This document shows positions 39,358 through 48,409 of a stretch of 64,000 bases of DNA, piece by piece. The notes under the pieces are model-generated. The model saw only the letters and a list, made by a program, of their open reading frames with translations. It was not told where the DNA came from and searched no databases. Source of the DNA: JACRIM01 sp038042195 (lineage in GTDB: Bacteria; Planctomycetota; Phycisphaerae; UBA1845; UTPLA1); the NCBI GenBank assembly GCA_038042195.1, contig JBBTET010000068.1, forward strand, positions 5,471 to 69,470, in the 5' to 3' direction. The stretch's first letter is position 1. Every line of letters starts with the position of its first letter. The position numbers were made by a program, and so were the translations under genes.

Positions 39358-41361
39358 TCACCGAATCGCCCCGTAAGAATCAGAAGGTGAATTGCCAGGC
39401 GTGAGAATCGCCTTCGCCGAGTCGAGTTGTTGATGGGAGCCGACGAGGACGAGGACGTCGCCTTCTTGCATGAGGGTGTCGGGGGCAGGATTGGTGAGGG
39501 GTTTGCCGGCGCGGACGATGGCGATGACGGTGGCACCGGATTTCGCGCGGAGGTCGAGGTCTTTCATGCTGTGATCGCAGGCAGGGCTGCCAGTGGGGAT
39601 GAGGTAGGTTTGCGTGGCGGTGGCGTCGAGCATCTGGAGGATTTCGCTGCGATGACGGGCGGTGATGGGGAGGCCGCGGAGCATGCCATAGCGGCCGGAG
39701 CGGATCATCAGGATTTGGTTTTCGATGATGTTGTCGGGGATGCGGAACTCTTTGAGGACGTGGGCGAAGATTTCGATGGAGGTCTCGAACTCTTCGGGGA
39801 TGACCTGAGCAGCGCCGAGCTTGTAGAGCACGTCGAGTTCCGAGAGGTAGCGCGTGCGGGCGAGGATGAAGAGGTCGGGCCGGGCGTGATGGGCCTGGGC
39901 GACGATGCGGCGCGTGGCGTGCTGGTCGTCGATGGCGATGACCAGGGCGCGGGCGTCTTGCAGGCCTGCGTGAATGAGAATACTCGACTGGGCGGCATCA
40001 CCAACGATCACGGGGCAGGCATCCTTTCTGGCTCGGGCGGCAAGGTAGCGGTTCATTTCAATGACGCAGTATGGAACTTTCGTTTGGCGAAGCACGGCCG
40101 CGAGATTGTGACCGTTGAGTCCGTAGCCGACGACGATGACGTGGTGCATGGCGTGTGTGGTTGACCGCGTGGATTTTGAGGCGGTTGTTGGTCCCTTGCG
40201 CCGCGTGAGTGCGGCGGCAATACGGTCGGAGATTGGGACGAGCATTGCGCCGAAGAGCATCGTGCCGACGGTGACGGCGATGAGGACCTTGAGCCAGTTG
40301 GGAGAGATGAGTTCGAGTTGGGCGGCTTCACGGGCGACGACGTAGGCGAATTCACTGACGGTGCAGAGACCGAGGCCAACTTGGATAGCGAGTCGGGGCG
40401 GCCAGCCGGCGGTGCGCACGGCGAGGGCGGCGATGGCGGCCTTGAGGAAGATGATAAAGACGATTGCGCCCGCGATGAAAGGCAGGTGCGGGGCAACGGC
40501 GGGGAGGTCGACGAGCATTCCCATCGAGATGAAGAACAGGGCGTTGAAGACATCGCGAAAGGGAAGGATGTCGGCGAATAGTTGGTGGCGGAGGTCCGTC
40601 TCGGCCAGTAGGAGGCCGGCGATGCAGGCACCGAGCGCGCCGGACCATCCGACGAGTTCGGCGAGATAGGCACCAGCGCAGGCCATGAGGACGGCGAGTA
40701 GCGTGACGAGTTCGCGCGCGCCGGGGCCGATGAGCCAGCGCAGGAGCGGTGAGAGGAACTTGCGGACGATGAGGGTCGTTGCGATCAGGCCGCCGATGGC
40801 CAGCGCGCCGCGACCGAGGGCCGCGCCGACGGTTGTATTCGCGGAGGCGACAAACATTGGCAGGATCATCATGACGAGGATGACGAAAATGTCCTGCACG
40901 AGGAGGACGGCGGTGATGATGGAGCCTGCGGGGGAGTCGGTTTGTCGGAGGTCGGCGAGCTGCTTGAGGACGATGGCGGTGCTGCTGAGGGCGATGGCGA
41001 TGCCGATGACGAGGCAGGCGGTAAGTGAGGCGGAGTAACCGAGCTTGACGGCCAGTGCGGCGATGGCGATGGTGGCAAACATTTGGATGAGCGATGCCGT
41101 GATGATTTGTGGGCCGGATCGGAGGAGGTGTTCCGGGGATAGTTCGAGGCCGACGGTGAAAAGGAGAAGCAGGAGGCCGATTTCCGCGAATTGGGAAACG
41201 TCGCCTTGCGGAATGAGGGCGAGGCCGGAGGGGCCGATGAGGAGGCCGGTGAAGAGGAATCCGATGATGGCGGGGGCGCGGAGGACTCTGAAGAGCCAGG
41301 CGACGAGGAGAGCACCGCCGAAGATGATGACGGTCTGTTTTAAGAACAGCGTTTCGTGCAT
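39358..41361 (-). CDS. CPA2-family cation:proton antiporter (KefB/YbaL type)
   Basis: The product is 667 aa. About 12 membrane helices (residues 5-380) start with IIGFLFTGLLIGPSGLALI and include the GIAIALSSTAIVLKQL region of the ion path. A cytoplasmic TrkA-N/RCK nucleotide-binding domain (HHVIVVGYGLNGHNLAAVL, GDAAQSSILIHAGL) and a TrkA-C domain (about 575-660) follow. Such proteins mediate K+ or Na+ efflux gated by nucleotide or glutathione. No KefF/KefG ancillary gene is adjacent. It is followed 10 nt upstream by a radical SAM gene on the same strand, likely one transcript. Confidence 0.92.
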   Translation of the reverse strand: MHETLFLKQTVIIFGGALLVAWLFRVLRAPAIIGFLFTGLLIGPSGLALIPQGDVSQFAEIGLLLLLFTVGLELSPEHLLRSGPQIITASLIQMFATIAIAALAVKLGYSASLTACLVIGIAIALSSTAIVLKQLADLRQTDSPAGSIITAVLLVQDIFVILVMMILPMFVASANTTVGAALGRGALAIGGLIATTLIVRKFLSPLLRWLIGPGARELVTLLAVLMACAGAYLAELVGWSGALGACIAGLLLAETDLRHQLFADILPFRDVFNALFFISMGMLVDLPAVAPHLPFIAGAIVFIIFLKAAIAALAVRTAGWPPRLAIQVGLGLCTVSEFAYVVAREAAQLELISPNWLKVLIAVTVGTMLFGAMLVPISDRIAAALTRRKGPTTASKSTRSTTHAMHHVIVVGYGLNGHNLAAVLRQTKVPYCVIEMNRYLAARARKDACPVIVGDAAQSSILIHAGLQDARALVIAIDDQHATRRIVAQAHHARPDLFILARTRYLSELDVLYKLGAAQVIPEEFETSIEIFAHVLKEFRIPDNIIENQILMIRSGRYGMLRGLPITARHRSEILQMLDATATQTYLIPTGSPACDHSMKDLDLRAKSGATVIAIVRAGKPLTNPAPDTLMQEGDVLVLVGSHQQLDSAKAILTPGNSPSDSYGAIR

Positions 41362-41371
41362 GGGGCGTATT

Positions 41372-42265
41372 CTATGTTGGTTGCACGCCGGGAAATGATT
41401 CGACGGGGATGCGGATGCGCGATCGCACGAGGTTGGCGATGTGTTCGAGTTGTTGGTCGGTGAGCGAAGTGGCGTAGGCCTCGGTGGTGCGCCGGGCGAT
41501 GGTGTAGACCTGGACGAGTTTTAGTTTGCCGCCGTTGCGGAGGATGTCTTTTAGGCGGCCGCAGAAGGCGAGTACCTCGTCGTCGGGGGGCGGGACGTTG
41601 TGGAGATTCATCCAGAGGGATTGGATGACGATGGGTCGGGTGCGGGCCGCGTCGAGGATGTTGGCGAGGATGTGGTCGAGGGATACGTTCGGTCGGTTGA
41701 CGGCCTCGTAGTAGGGCTGTGTACCGGCGTCGAGCTTGGCCCAGATTTCGCCGTTGTTGGCATCCATGATGGCGAGGCCGTTGTGGACGGGGGGGCGGGT
41801 GAGGTACGAGGCATCGGTGATGAGGACGAGTTTGGTGTCCGTGAGCCGGCGGTCGGCCCTGGCTTTTGCGGCGAGGGCGACGGCTTCGTCGAATTGGGGA
41901 TAGCTGGTGGGTTCGCCGTCGCCGGAGAAAGCGATGTCGCGGACGACGCGCTGAGCGGGGGGAAGGGCATTGAGGGGCGGTTCGTTGAAGAGGTCGCCAG
42001 AGGCTGCGGCGTCGAGAAGTGCGGCCAATTCCACGGCGACTGTGGAAAGGTCCACCTTTCGGGCGATGGGAGGCGTGGAGCGATCGACCTGGCAATAGAC
42101 GCAATCAAAGTTGCAGGCCTTGTCGGGGTTCAGGTTGATTCCGATGGATAACCCTTTACTGCGACGAGAGATGACGGGGTAGCAGTAGAGGAACTCCCGC
42201 CAGCGGCGGCCGTGTTCCCGGTAGGCCTGTTGGAGGACGGAGAGGTTTTTGGTTGGCTCAGGCAT
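41372..42265 (-). CDS. Radical SAM protein (COG0731-like)
   Basis: The product is 297 aa. The SAM 4Fe-4S motif is Cys51/55/58 in KACNFDCVYC, preceded by KGLSIGINLNPD. The gly-rich strand DIAFSGDGEPTSYPQF and the YLTRPPVHNGLAIMDANNGEIWAKLDAG segment match the TYW1-related radical SAM group of bacteria. The reaction is not established for these proteins. It is probably co-transcribed with the downstream antiporter gene. Confidence 0.85.
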   Translation of the reverse strand: MPEPTKNLSVLQQAYREHGRRWREFLYCYPVISRRSKGLSIGINLNPDKACNFDCVYCQVDRSTPPIARKVDLSTVAVELAALLDAAASGDLFNEPPLNALPPAQRVVRDIAFSGDGEPTSYPQFDEAVALAAKARADRRLTDTKLVLITDASYLTRPPVHNGLAIMDANNGEIWAKLDAGTQPYYEAVNRPNVSLDHILANILDAARTRPIVIQSLWMNLHNVPPPDDEVLAFCGRLKDILRNGGKLKLVQVYTIARRTTEAYATSLTDQQLEHIANLVRSRIRIPVESFPGVQPT

Positions 42266-42335
42266 TCGACTTGCCTACATTGTGAATGAAATACGCTCGT
42301 AAGGCGTTAGTCCGTTAGGATAATCGAGAGAACGC

Positions 42336-42887
42336 ATGACCGCACCCGAACGACATGGTTGGTTTCGCAGGCACCGCAAGGCATTGTGGCGCAGCTTGTG
42401 GGCGGTCGTGCTCGTGTGTCATGCACCGCTGACGATCAATGCGTTTTCGGCGGTGTTGCGGCTGGAGGAGGGGCGGTCGTCTGGGTCTTCGCTGCTGCTG
42501 CTGGCGGCGAGCAATGCGTTTTTCGTTCTTGAGATTTTGTTCGCCTGCTCGTTGCAATTGCTGTCAAGCCGGCGGAACTTGATGGTGTTTCTGCTGGTCG
42601 TGGTGCTGCTGCACACGGGGGTGTTTGAGAGCGGGCTGCCGGGGGCCATGACGGAATCGCAGCTTTTGTATTGCCTGCTGTTGACGGCGTTGGGGGCCGC
42701 GGACTGGCGGCGGTTGATCATTCTTACCGTTCGGCTTGTGTCGCGGATTCAATGTGTGGTCACGTCGAGCCTGTTCTGGGGAAGCCGGCGCGATTATGAG
42801 TATGTCGGAGATCCGCCGATGCGGCCCGATCCTGGTTGTTCATATCTAAGCGCACCATTACGCGCTCCTCCCATTTCGGCCTGCTGA
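42336..42887 (+). CDS. Small multi-pass membrane protein
   Basis: The product is 183 aa. Three to four hydrophobic helices are seen (SLWAVVLVCHAPLTINAF, SSLLLLAASNAFFVLEILFACSLQLL, LMVFLLVVVLLHTGVF, LLYCLLLTALGAADW). The C-terminal 45 residues are soluble. No family is recognised. GAGAGA precedes the ATG. It is divergent from the radical SAM gene. Confidence 0.7.
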   Translation: MTAPERHGWFRRHRKALWRSLWAVVLVCHAPLTINAFSAVLRLEEGRSSGSSLLLLAASNAFFVLEILFACSLQLLSSRRNLMVFLLVVVLLHTGVFESGLPGAMTESQLLYCLLLTALGAADWRRLIILTVRLVSRIQCVVTSSLFWGSRRDYEYVGDPPMRPDPGCSYLSAPLRAPPISAC

Positions 42888-43025
42888 TTCACTTTTACAT
42901 CGCTGCGCGTTCATCGCGTGCGGCACTCCCCGGCATGACTGATGGCATACCGATTGAGGTGATCCATTCAGTGGATTCAGAATCGCTGCCGGGCCTCAAC
43001 AAGTACTTTTATTAATTCGTGAATT

Positions 43026-43079
43026 GATGCCTCCTTGAGCAGTCATCATCGAGCAAGCTCGATGACTAAATGAGGCATC
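43026..43079 (+). promoter_or_regulatory. Long hairpin in the leader of the dockerin gene
   Basis: Outer arms GATGCCTC and GAGGCATC (8 bp) enclose AGTC/GACT and ATCGAGC/GCTCGAT arms with an AA loop. It lies 24 nt before the start codon and lacks a T-tract, so it is a leader structure (mRNA stability or control) rather than a terminator. Confidence 0.55.
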
Positions 43080-43103
43080 CAGCAGATTGAAGGAGCGACA
43101 TTC

Positions 43104-44456
43104 ATGCGATTCGCAAAGCACAGCCTCGTGATGGCAACGACATTTGTACTCGGACAGGCCGCGTGGGGCGGTACGTTTACGTTGATGACCGACAGGGATG
43201 CGACGAAGTATCCGGGGCCGAATCGACTTCTGGCTCCTTCGCCGGGACCGGGATTTCCGGGGACGGTGCATGATGGTGATCGGCTAGCGGGGACGAGCGA
43301 TGTCGGCGCGACGGTGACGTATGCCGGGCTGGGGACGCCGATGTACGCGCCGAATCATGTCGGGGCGATGAGCTTTCTTTATCGACGTGGGTCGATCCCG
43401 GCGGGTGGGGCGAATCGTGTGCCTATTTTGGGGACGGATTTTCTGGGTGGGCCTTTGCTGGACCTGGATGGTGATGGGGCGGGGCCGCGGAGTTTGGTGC
43501 CGGTGGCGGATCAGACGCCGGTGGAGATACCGGGGTCGTCGAGCCATGTTGATTTGTCGTTTGATCTGTCGTCGTTGACGGTGAGCCTAACGAACTTTGA
43601 TGCGACGGGAACGAATGAGGGTGGGCCGAGCATTCAACCGGAGATTGCCACGGTGGTGGTGACGCTGGCGGGGACGTCGGCGTCCGGGATGGTCGGCGCG
43701 GCGATCAATCCGGGAATGGACACGCGAGTGGGGACTCTGGCGGCGCACACGGGGCCGGGGGGGACGCTGCGCGGTGTGTATCGGATTGAGAATCTTGGTT
43801 TTGAACTTTGGTATGACGCGATTGATCCGGCGAGTTCGTCGTCGGATCAGTTAGGGACGTTGCAACACCTTGGGATGTTTCGCGGGTGGCTGGTGTTGCG
43901 AGACTGCGGGTCGGGGCAGTTTCCGGCGCTTGCCGGGCAGAGTATGGGAGGCACGGCGTGGCCGAGCATAAACAGTGCGAATGTCGGCCAGGTGTTTAAC
44001 ACGGCGGTGACGACATTCGGCCCGACAGCGACGATTAATAATGGGCCTACGAGTGATCAATTCTCGGCGGCGGGGAACGGGGGCATCGCGCTGACAGGCG
44101 GCGACATCGGGGCGTATTTCGACACCGTTGTGACGCCGATGCTCGCCCCGACGGCCCAGTCGTTTGTTTATCTGGAGGCTGTCGGCATTGGCATCAACAA
44201 CAGCGGCGATCCGGTGTTTGGCGACACGACGGGGTACGACGTGGTGGTGGTTGCATCGTCGGTGGAGGCGATTCCGGGCGTCGTGGGTGATGTAGATGGT
44301 GACGGTGCAGTGACGGTTCTGGATGCCACTGAACTGACAAGCATTTTGTTAGATCCTGGCGCGTTTGCGGCGTGTGAGGTGGATCGGGGCGACGTGAATC
44401 AGGATGGGGACACGGATGGCCGGGACATCGCGGCGCTGGTGAGCCTGCTGATTTAG
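43104..44456 (+). CDS. Secreted protein with C-terminal dockerin type I-like domain
   Basis: The product is 450 aa. AAGGAG lies 9 nt before the ATG. A signal peptide ends near residue 20 (GQAAWG-GT). The body is Gly/Thr/Ala-rich and beta-like, with an internal segment VDLSFDLSSLTVSLTNFDATG and no catalytic motif. The C-terminus carries two Ca-binding dockerin loops: GDVDGDGAVTVLDATEL and GDVNQDGDTDGRDIAAL. It probably resides outside the cell. It is followed 21 nt later by a prepilin-like gene, suggesting co-expression. Confidence 0.85.
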   Translation: MRFAKHSLVMATTFVLGQAAWGGTFTLMTDRDATKYPGPNRLLAPSPGPGFPGTVHDGDRLAGTSDVGATVTYAGLGTPMYAPNHVGAMSFLYRRGSIPAGGANRVPILGTDFLGGPLLDLDGDGAGPRSLVPVADQTPVEIPGSSSHVDLSFDLSSLTVSLTNFDATGTNEGGPSIQPEIATVVVTLAGTSASGMVGAAINPGMDTRVGTLAAHTGPGGTLRGVYRIENLGFELWYDAIDPASSSSDQLGTLQHLGMFRGWLVLRDCGSGQFPALAGQSMGGTAWPSINSANVGQVFNTAVTTFGPTATINNGPTSDQFSAAGNGGIALTGGDIGAYFDTVVTPMLAPTAQSFVYLEAVGIGINNSGDPVFGDTTGYDVVVVASSVEAIPGVVGDVDGDGAVTVLDATELTSILLDPGAFAACEVDRGDVNQDGDTDGRDIAALVSLLI

Positions 44457-44477
44457 AGACGCTGCGAGGAGACTTTC

Positions 44478-45215
44478 ATGAAACGCGAACGCGGATTCAC
44501 GTTGATCGAGCTGCTGGTCAGCGTGTCGATTATTTCGGTGTTGATTTCACTGACGCTGCCGGCGTTGTCGTCGGCGCGTCGGTTGTGCCTGCGGACGAAT
44601 TGTCAGACGCGGCTGCGCGAGGTCGGGCAGGCGTTGTGGGCGTATTCTGTGGCGAATGACTCGTGCGTGCCGTATGTCATCTCGCCGATGACCAACGGCA
44701 GCACGGGCAAACCCGGCTATGGTCAGGCGAACGTGCCGGACGCGGACATCAATCCGTTCGATGTGGTGAAGTGGCCGAACTCGCTGCAGAATCTGTTGCT
44801 GCCACTGTACCTTGCAAATGCGAAGCAGCTTTTCGTTTGTCCGGCGGCGAAACAGGGATGGCCGAGGAAGGGTGGACCGTGGCAGATGACGTATCGGGAC
44901 GCGGGAGTGAATCAGCCGAGTGGCCGGCTTTCATTGCCGGATTCGTATGACCGGGAGACGTTTGGGTTTCTGGATGGTCGCCCGATGCGGGAGCACCGAT
45001 ACAAGTCATCCGATGATCCGATTCGAGCTGCGCAGGGACTCAGCGCCATGCGCGGGGCGTATCTTCGGGACATAGTGGTTCGAGAAGGAAACCAGGTCAT
45101 CGGACCGCACGAAGGCGGCATCAATTTGATTAACCGCGAGTTCGGGGTTGAGTTCCGCGATCGGCAGATGACGTTGGACGATTTGGCGTTGTTTGGAGGG
45201 GGCGTGCGGTTTTGA
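44478..45215 (+). CDS. Prepilin-type N-terminal domain protein (type II pseudopilin-like)
   Basis: The product is 245 aa. The class III prepilin leader cleaves after Gly6 (KRERG-FTLIELLVSVS) with Glu at +5. The hydrophobic helix continues to about residue 28. The rest (GQANVPDADINPFDVVKW; PHEGGINLINREFGVEF) resembles the large family of planctomycete secreted pseudopilin-like proteins with a late H-G-G-x-N segment. GAGGAG-like sequence precedes the ATG. It probably joins a type II secretion pseudopilus or is a free surface protein. Confidence 0.88.
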   Translation: MKRERGFTLIELLVSVSIISVLISLTLPALSSARRLCLRTNCQTRLREVGQALWAYSVANDSCVPYVISPMTNGSTGKPGYGQANVPDADINPFDVVKWPNSLQNLLLPLYLANAKQLFVCPAAKQGWPRKGGPWQMTYRDAGVNQPSGRLSLPDSYDRETFGFLDGRPMREHRYKSSDDPIRAAQGLSAMRGAYLRDIVVREGNQVIGPHEGGINLINREFGVEFRDRQMTLDDLALFGGGVRF

Positions 45216-45390
45216 GGTTGTAACTGCTTGTGGTTACGACGGTAACGGTCCGCACTTTTGCGTAAGAGCCTGCGATTGGTCGGCGAGGTTTTTTTTCGAG
45301 CGGGCGCGTTCGCTTGGAGGCGGGACCTCGTTATGAGCGATATGAGTCAGCGGTGCGATTCCCCGCATTGGGGCTTTCGACCCTGGCTCG

Positions 45391-45520
45391 TCGCCTGGCC
45401 GAGTACCTACCGGCGGCCGGGCGAATGACCCCAGCGTGTTTGGCCAGTGGGTGATTGTCGGCTCGCCCACCTGCTGGTCATTAGCCCACTCGGTTGTCGG
45501 ACCGGGTGGGCGTTTTTTTT
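45391..45520 (+). ncRNA. Compact structured RNA candidate ending in an intrinsic terminator
   Basis: Three consecutive hairpins leave almost no unpaired bases between them. H1 has an 11-bp stem (45391-45401/45414-45424). H2 is compound, with outer 45424-45430/45476-45482, middle 45433-45435/45473-45475 and inner 8-bp 45447-45454/45463-45470. H3 is a terminator with a 10-bp stem (45484-45493/45502-45511) and eight T. The 5' border is unclear and may reach 45300. It matches neither tmRNA, RNase P RNA nor SRP RNA. It could be a free small RNA or a leader controlling the PQQ-propeller gene 146 nt downstream. Confidence 0.45.
45484..45520 (+). terminator. Strong intrinsic terminator (H3 of the structured RNA)
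   Basis: A 10-bp stem (one T-G pair) with an 8-nt loop is followed by G and eight T. It lies 268 nt beyond the prepilin stop codon and 146 nt before the next gene's start. Confidence 0.85.
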
Positions 45521-45665
45521 GCAATCGGCGTGGATTTCGGCACGGTTTGCGAAAGTCACCGGTTTTGCATACGTTTTGGAGTGAGGCGGAAGCCTTTCCG
45601 CTGGTTCGGGAGTAAGAGTCCATACCCTGCAAGACAGGTCAACCCTTTTCAATAGGAGTGTGCGC

Positions 45666-46961
45666 ATGTCCTTCGTTAATGTGACCAATCGTTTGCGACT
45701 CGGTCGTTTCGGCATCGTTGCCGTGTGTGCCTGTATCGTTGGGATTCTTTCGTCGACGGCAAGCGCCCAGTGGACGCAGTGGGGCGGGCCGAATCAGGAC
45801 TTCAAGGTCGAAGGCGGGTCGCTCGGCAACCAATGGCCGGACGAGGGGCCGAAGACGGTGTGGCAACACGACATTGGCGAAGGGTATTCGGCGATCGTGG
45901 TGGACGGCGAGACGTTGTACACCATGTGCCGAACGAAGGAGAAGGACAAGGCCGAACGGCGCGAGGTCGTCGTGGCGATGAGTGCGAAGGATGGGGAGAT
46001 GCTTTGGGAGCATAAGTACGAAGCACCGCTGGCGAAGGGGCACGTCGCGCAGTTTGGCACGGGGCCGCGCGGGACGCCGTTGGTGCATGGGGACAAGGTC
46101 TATACGGTCGGCGTGTCGGGTCACATGAACTGCCTGAACAAAAAGACGGGCAAGGTAGTCTGGTCGCACGATCTTTGGAAGGACTATGAGGGGACGTTTC
46201 TGAATCACGGGTATTCGAGCAGCCCGATTGCGTACAAGAAGACGGTGATCGTGCCGGTGGGCGGCAAGGGTCACGGCTTGATGGCGTTCGATCAGAAGAC
46301 CGGCGAGGTGGTTTGGAGCAAGCACGATTTCGGCAATAGCTATTCGACCCCGATGCTGATCAAGGTCGATGGCAAGGACATGATGGTCTGCTTCATGGCG
46401 AAGGAGATCATCGGTGTGAATCCAGCCGATGGCGAATTGATGTGGACCCACGGGCATCAGAATGAATGGCGGCAGAATATCACGCTGCCGATCTGGACGC
46501 CGGGGGAGCGGTCGCTGTTCATTACATCGCCGGGCGACGGCAGCGAGAATCTGAAACTCGTCAAGGATGGGGACGGCTACAAGGTCGAAAAGCTGTGGGA
46601 GAACAAGCGCGTCGGCGTCCATCACACCACGGCGATCCGGGTGGGCGATTGCATCTATCTGTCGGCCGGCGGCGGTGGCGGCGGCGGGCCGAGCTTCATT
46701 CAAGCCCTCGATGCGAAGACGGGCGAGGTGAAGTGGAAGGAACGCGGATTCGCCAAGGCGAATTTCCTGTATGCGGACGGCAAATTCATCGTGCTGGACG
46801 AGGACGGGAATCTGGGCCTGACGGAATGCACGCCGGAGAAGTTCAACATCGTGACACAATTTCCGATCCTGAAGAAGGTGTCGTGGACCGTGCCGACGCT
46901 GGTGGGGAAGACGCTTTACATTCGGGATCAGAAGCAGATTTTGGCGTTGGATATGGGGTGA
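45666..46961 (+). CDS. Secreted PQQ-binding-like beta-propeller repeat protein
   Basis: The product is 431 aa. ATG 45666 has AGGAG 7 nt upstream; a GTG at 45660 is less likely. A signal peptide ends near residue 34 (STASA-QW). The typical start WTQWGGPNQDFKVEGG is followed by propeller blades with A/V-x-D-x-x-(T)-G-x-(V/L)-x-W signatures (LNKKTGKVVWSHDL, FDQKTGEVVWSKHD, LDAKTGEVKWKERGF). No dehydrogenase catalytic residues are identified, so it may be a structural propeller. It is found in many planctomycetes. Confidence 0.9.
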   Translation: MSFVNVTNRLRLGRFGIVAVCACIVGILSSTASAQWTQWGGPNQDFKVEGGSLGNQWPDEGPKTVWQHDIGEGYSAIVVDGETLYTMCRTKEKDKAERREVVVAMSAKDGEMLWEHKYEAPLAKGHVAQFGTGPRGTPLVHGDKVYTVGVSGHMNCLNKKTGKVVWSHDLWKDYEGTFLNHGYSSSPIAYKKTVIVPVGGKGHGLMAFDQKTGEVVWSKHDFGNSYSTPMLIKVDGKDMMVCFMAKEIIGVNPADGELMWTHGHQNEWRQNITLPIWTPGERSLFITSPGDGSENLKLVKDGDGYKVEKLWENKRVGVHHTTAIRVGDCIYLSAGGGGGGGPSFIQALDAKTGEVKWKERGFAKANFLYADGKFIVLDEDGNLGLTECTPEKFNIVTQFPILKKVSWTVPTLVGKTLYIRDQKQILALDMG

Positions 46962-47023
46962 GAATAGGCTTGAGTCCTGAGGCCCACCACGGCGGGTGTT
47001 CCACTTGAGGCGCGGCGGTGCAT

Positions 47024-47045
47024 GGTCCGCATGGCGGACGCTACG
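47024..47045. repeat. Palindromic repeat overlapping the glmM stop codon
   Basis: The 22-nt sequence (GGTCCGC...GCTACG) shares 18 of 22 positions with 52045-52066 inside ileS. Read on the minus strand, its GTAG provides the TAG stop of glmM. Confidence 0.7.
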
Positions 47046-48381
47046 AGCGCAGGTCGGCGATACGTTTGGCTAATGCGTTTGCGGTTGCGGCGTCCTTCGC
47101 TTCGGAGATGACGCGGGCGATGGGTTCGGTGTTGGAGGGGCGGACGTGGACCCAGCCTTCGGGCCAGTCGAGGCGGATGCCGTCGGCGTCGTTGAGTTTC
47201 GCACCGCTGGTTGCGGCCATTTTTCGGGTTGCTGCCAGCCAAGCGTCCACCTTGGGCCGATCCATTTCGTATTTCAATTTCACCATGGTGTAGCGCGGCA
47301 ACTCATCGACGATCGTGCTGAGCGGGCGCGGGTCGTCTGCGAGTAGATTCAGCGTCAGGGCCATCCCGACGAGGCTGTCACGGACGAGGCCGACGCGCGG
47401 ATCGATGATGCCGCCGTTGCCTTCGCCGCCGATGACGCAGTGCTTGTCGCGGATGGCGCGGGCGACGTGGGCCTCGCCGACGGCGGTTCGATGGACGACG
47501 GAGCCGGTCTTGGCGGCCAGGTCGTCGATCATGCGTGAGGTGGAGAGGTTCACGGCGGCGGGACCGGGGGTCTTTGAGAGGACGCACTTGGCAGCGAGGA
47601 CAATGGAGTACTCCTCGCCGATGTAGCGACCGGTGTTGTCGACGATGGCGAGGCGGTCGGCGTCGGGGTCCTGGGCGAATCCGATGTCGGCGGCATGTTT
47701 GCGAACGTCGTCGCAGAGGCCGGTGAGATTCTCGGCGGTGGGCTCGGGGGTGTGGGCGAAGCGGCCGGTGGGTTCTCCGTTGACGTGGACGACGGTGCAG
47801 CCGAGGTCTTCGAGCAGCTTGCGGCCTTCGGCACCGCCCGCGCCGTTGACGCTGTCGAGGACGACTTTGAGATTTCGTTTGCGGATGGAGGGTACGTCGA
47901 CGGTGTTGAGGACACGGGCGACGTGGCGGCTGACGGTGGAATCGTCGCGCGTGAGGCGGCCGATGTGGTCGACGTCCACGAGACGGACGTCTTTGCTGCG
48001 ATAGCGGGCGAAGATTTGCTCGGCCGTCTCGGGCGGAGGGGCGTAACCTTCGCGGGTGAGAAACTTGATGCCGTTCCACTGGATGGGGTTGTGGCTGGCG
48101 GTGATGACGATGCCGCCGACGCCGCCGAGTTCGGCGATCATCATGGCCGTGCCGGGGGTGGTGACGACGCCGAGATCAACGACGGAGCAGCCGGTGGAAA
48201 GCAGCCCGCCGACGAGCGAGGAGAGGACCATGTCACCGCTGGGGCGGGAGTCGCGCCCGATGATGACGCGACCGCCGCCGAGGTGCGAACCGAATGCAGC
48301 CCCGAGTTCGGCGGCGAGGCCGGGGGTCATGGATTCGCCGATGATTCCGCGAACACCGGATACGCTCATCATGAGGGGCAT
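47041..48381 (-). CDS. glmM: Phosphohexomutase, probably phosphoglucosamine mutase
   Basis: The product is 446 aa, the normal length. ATG 48381 has AGGA 8 nt upstream; the longer frame to 48480 overlaps the neighbouring gene. The active-site phosphoserine is Ser96 (TASHNPIQWNGIKF). The metal site is DPDADRLAIVD, the sugar loop GEGNGGIIDP and the phosphate loop RPSNTEPIARV. GlmM converts glucosamine-6-P to glucosamine-1-P for peptidoglycan and LPS; phosphomanno- or phosphoglucomutase activity cannot be excluded. The stop lies inside a palindromic repeat. Confidence 0.88.
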   Translation of the reverse strand: MPLMMSVSGVRGIIGESMTPGLAAELGAAFGSHLGGGRVIIGRDSRPSGDMVLSSLVGGLLSTGCSVVDLGVVTTPGTAMMIAELGGVGGIVITASHNPIQWNGIKFLTREGYAPPPETAEQIFARYRSKDVRLVDVDHIGRLTRDDSTVSRHVARVLNTVDVPSIRKRNLKVVLDSVNGAGGAEGRKLLEDLGCTVVHVNGEPTGRFAHTPEPTAENLTGLCDDVRKHAADIGFAQDPDADRLAIVDNTGRYIGEEYSIVLAAKCVLSKTPGPAAVNLSTSRMIDDLAAKTGSVVHRTAVGEAHVARAIRDKHCVIGGEGNGGIIDPRVGLVRDSLVGMALTLNLLADDPRPLSTIVDELPRYTMVKLKYEMDRPKVDAWLAATRKMAATSGAKLNDADGIRLDWPEGWVHVRPSNTEPIARVISEAKDAATANALAKRIADLRS

Positions 48382-48409
48382 GGGGGAGTCCTGGCTTCTC
48401 GAATGTAAA

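Noticed and set aside
45297..45520. Known RNA families (tmRNA, RNase P RNA, SRP RNA) in the structured region
   Set aside because: None of the conserved core motifs of these RNAs is present; only the generic structure is supported.
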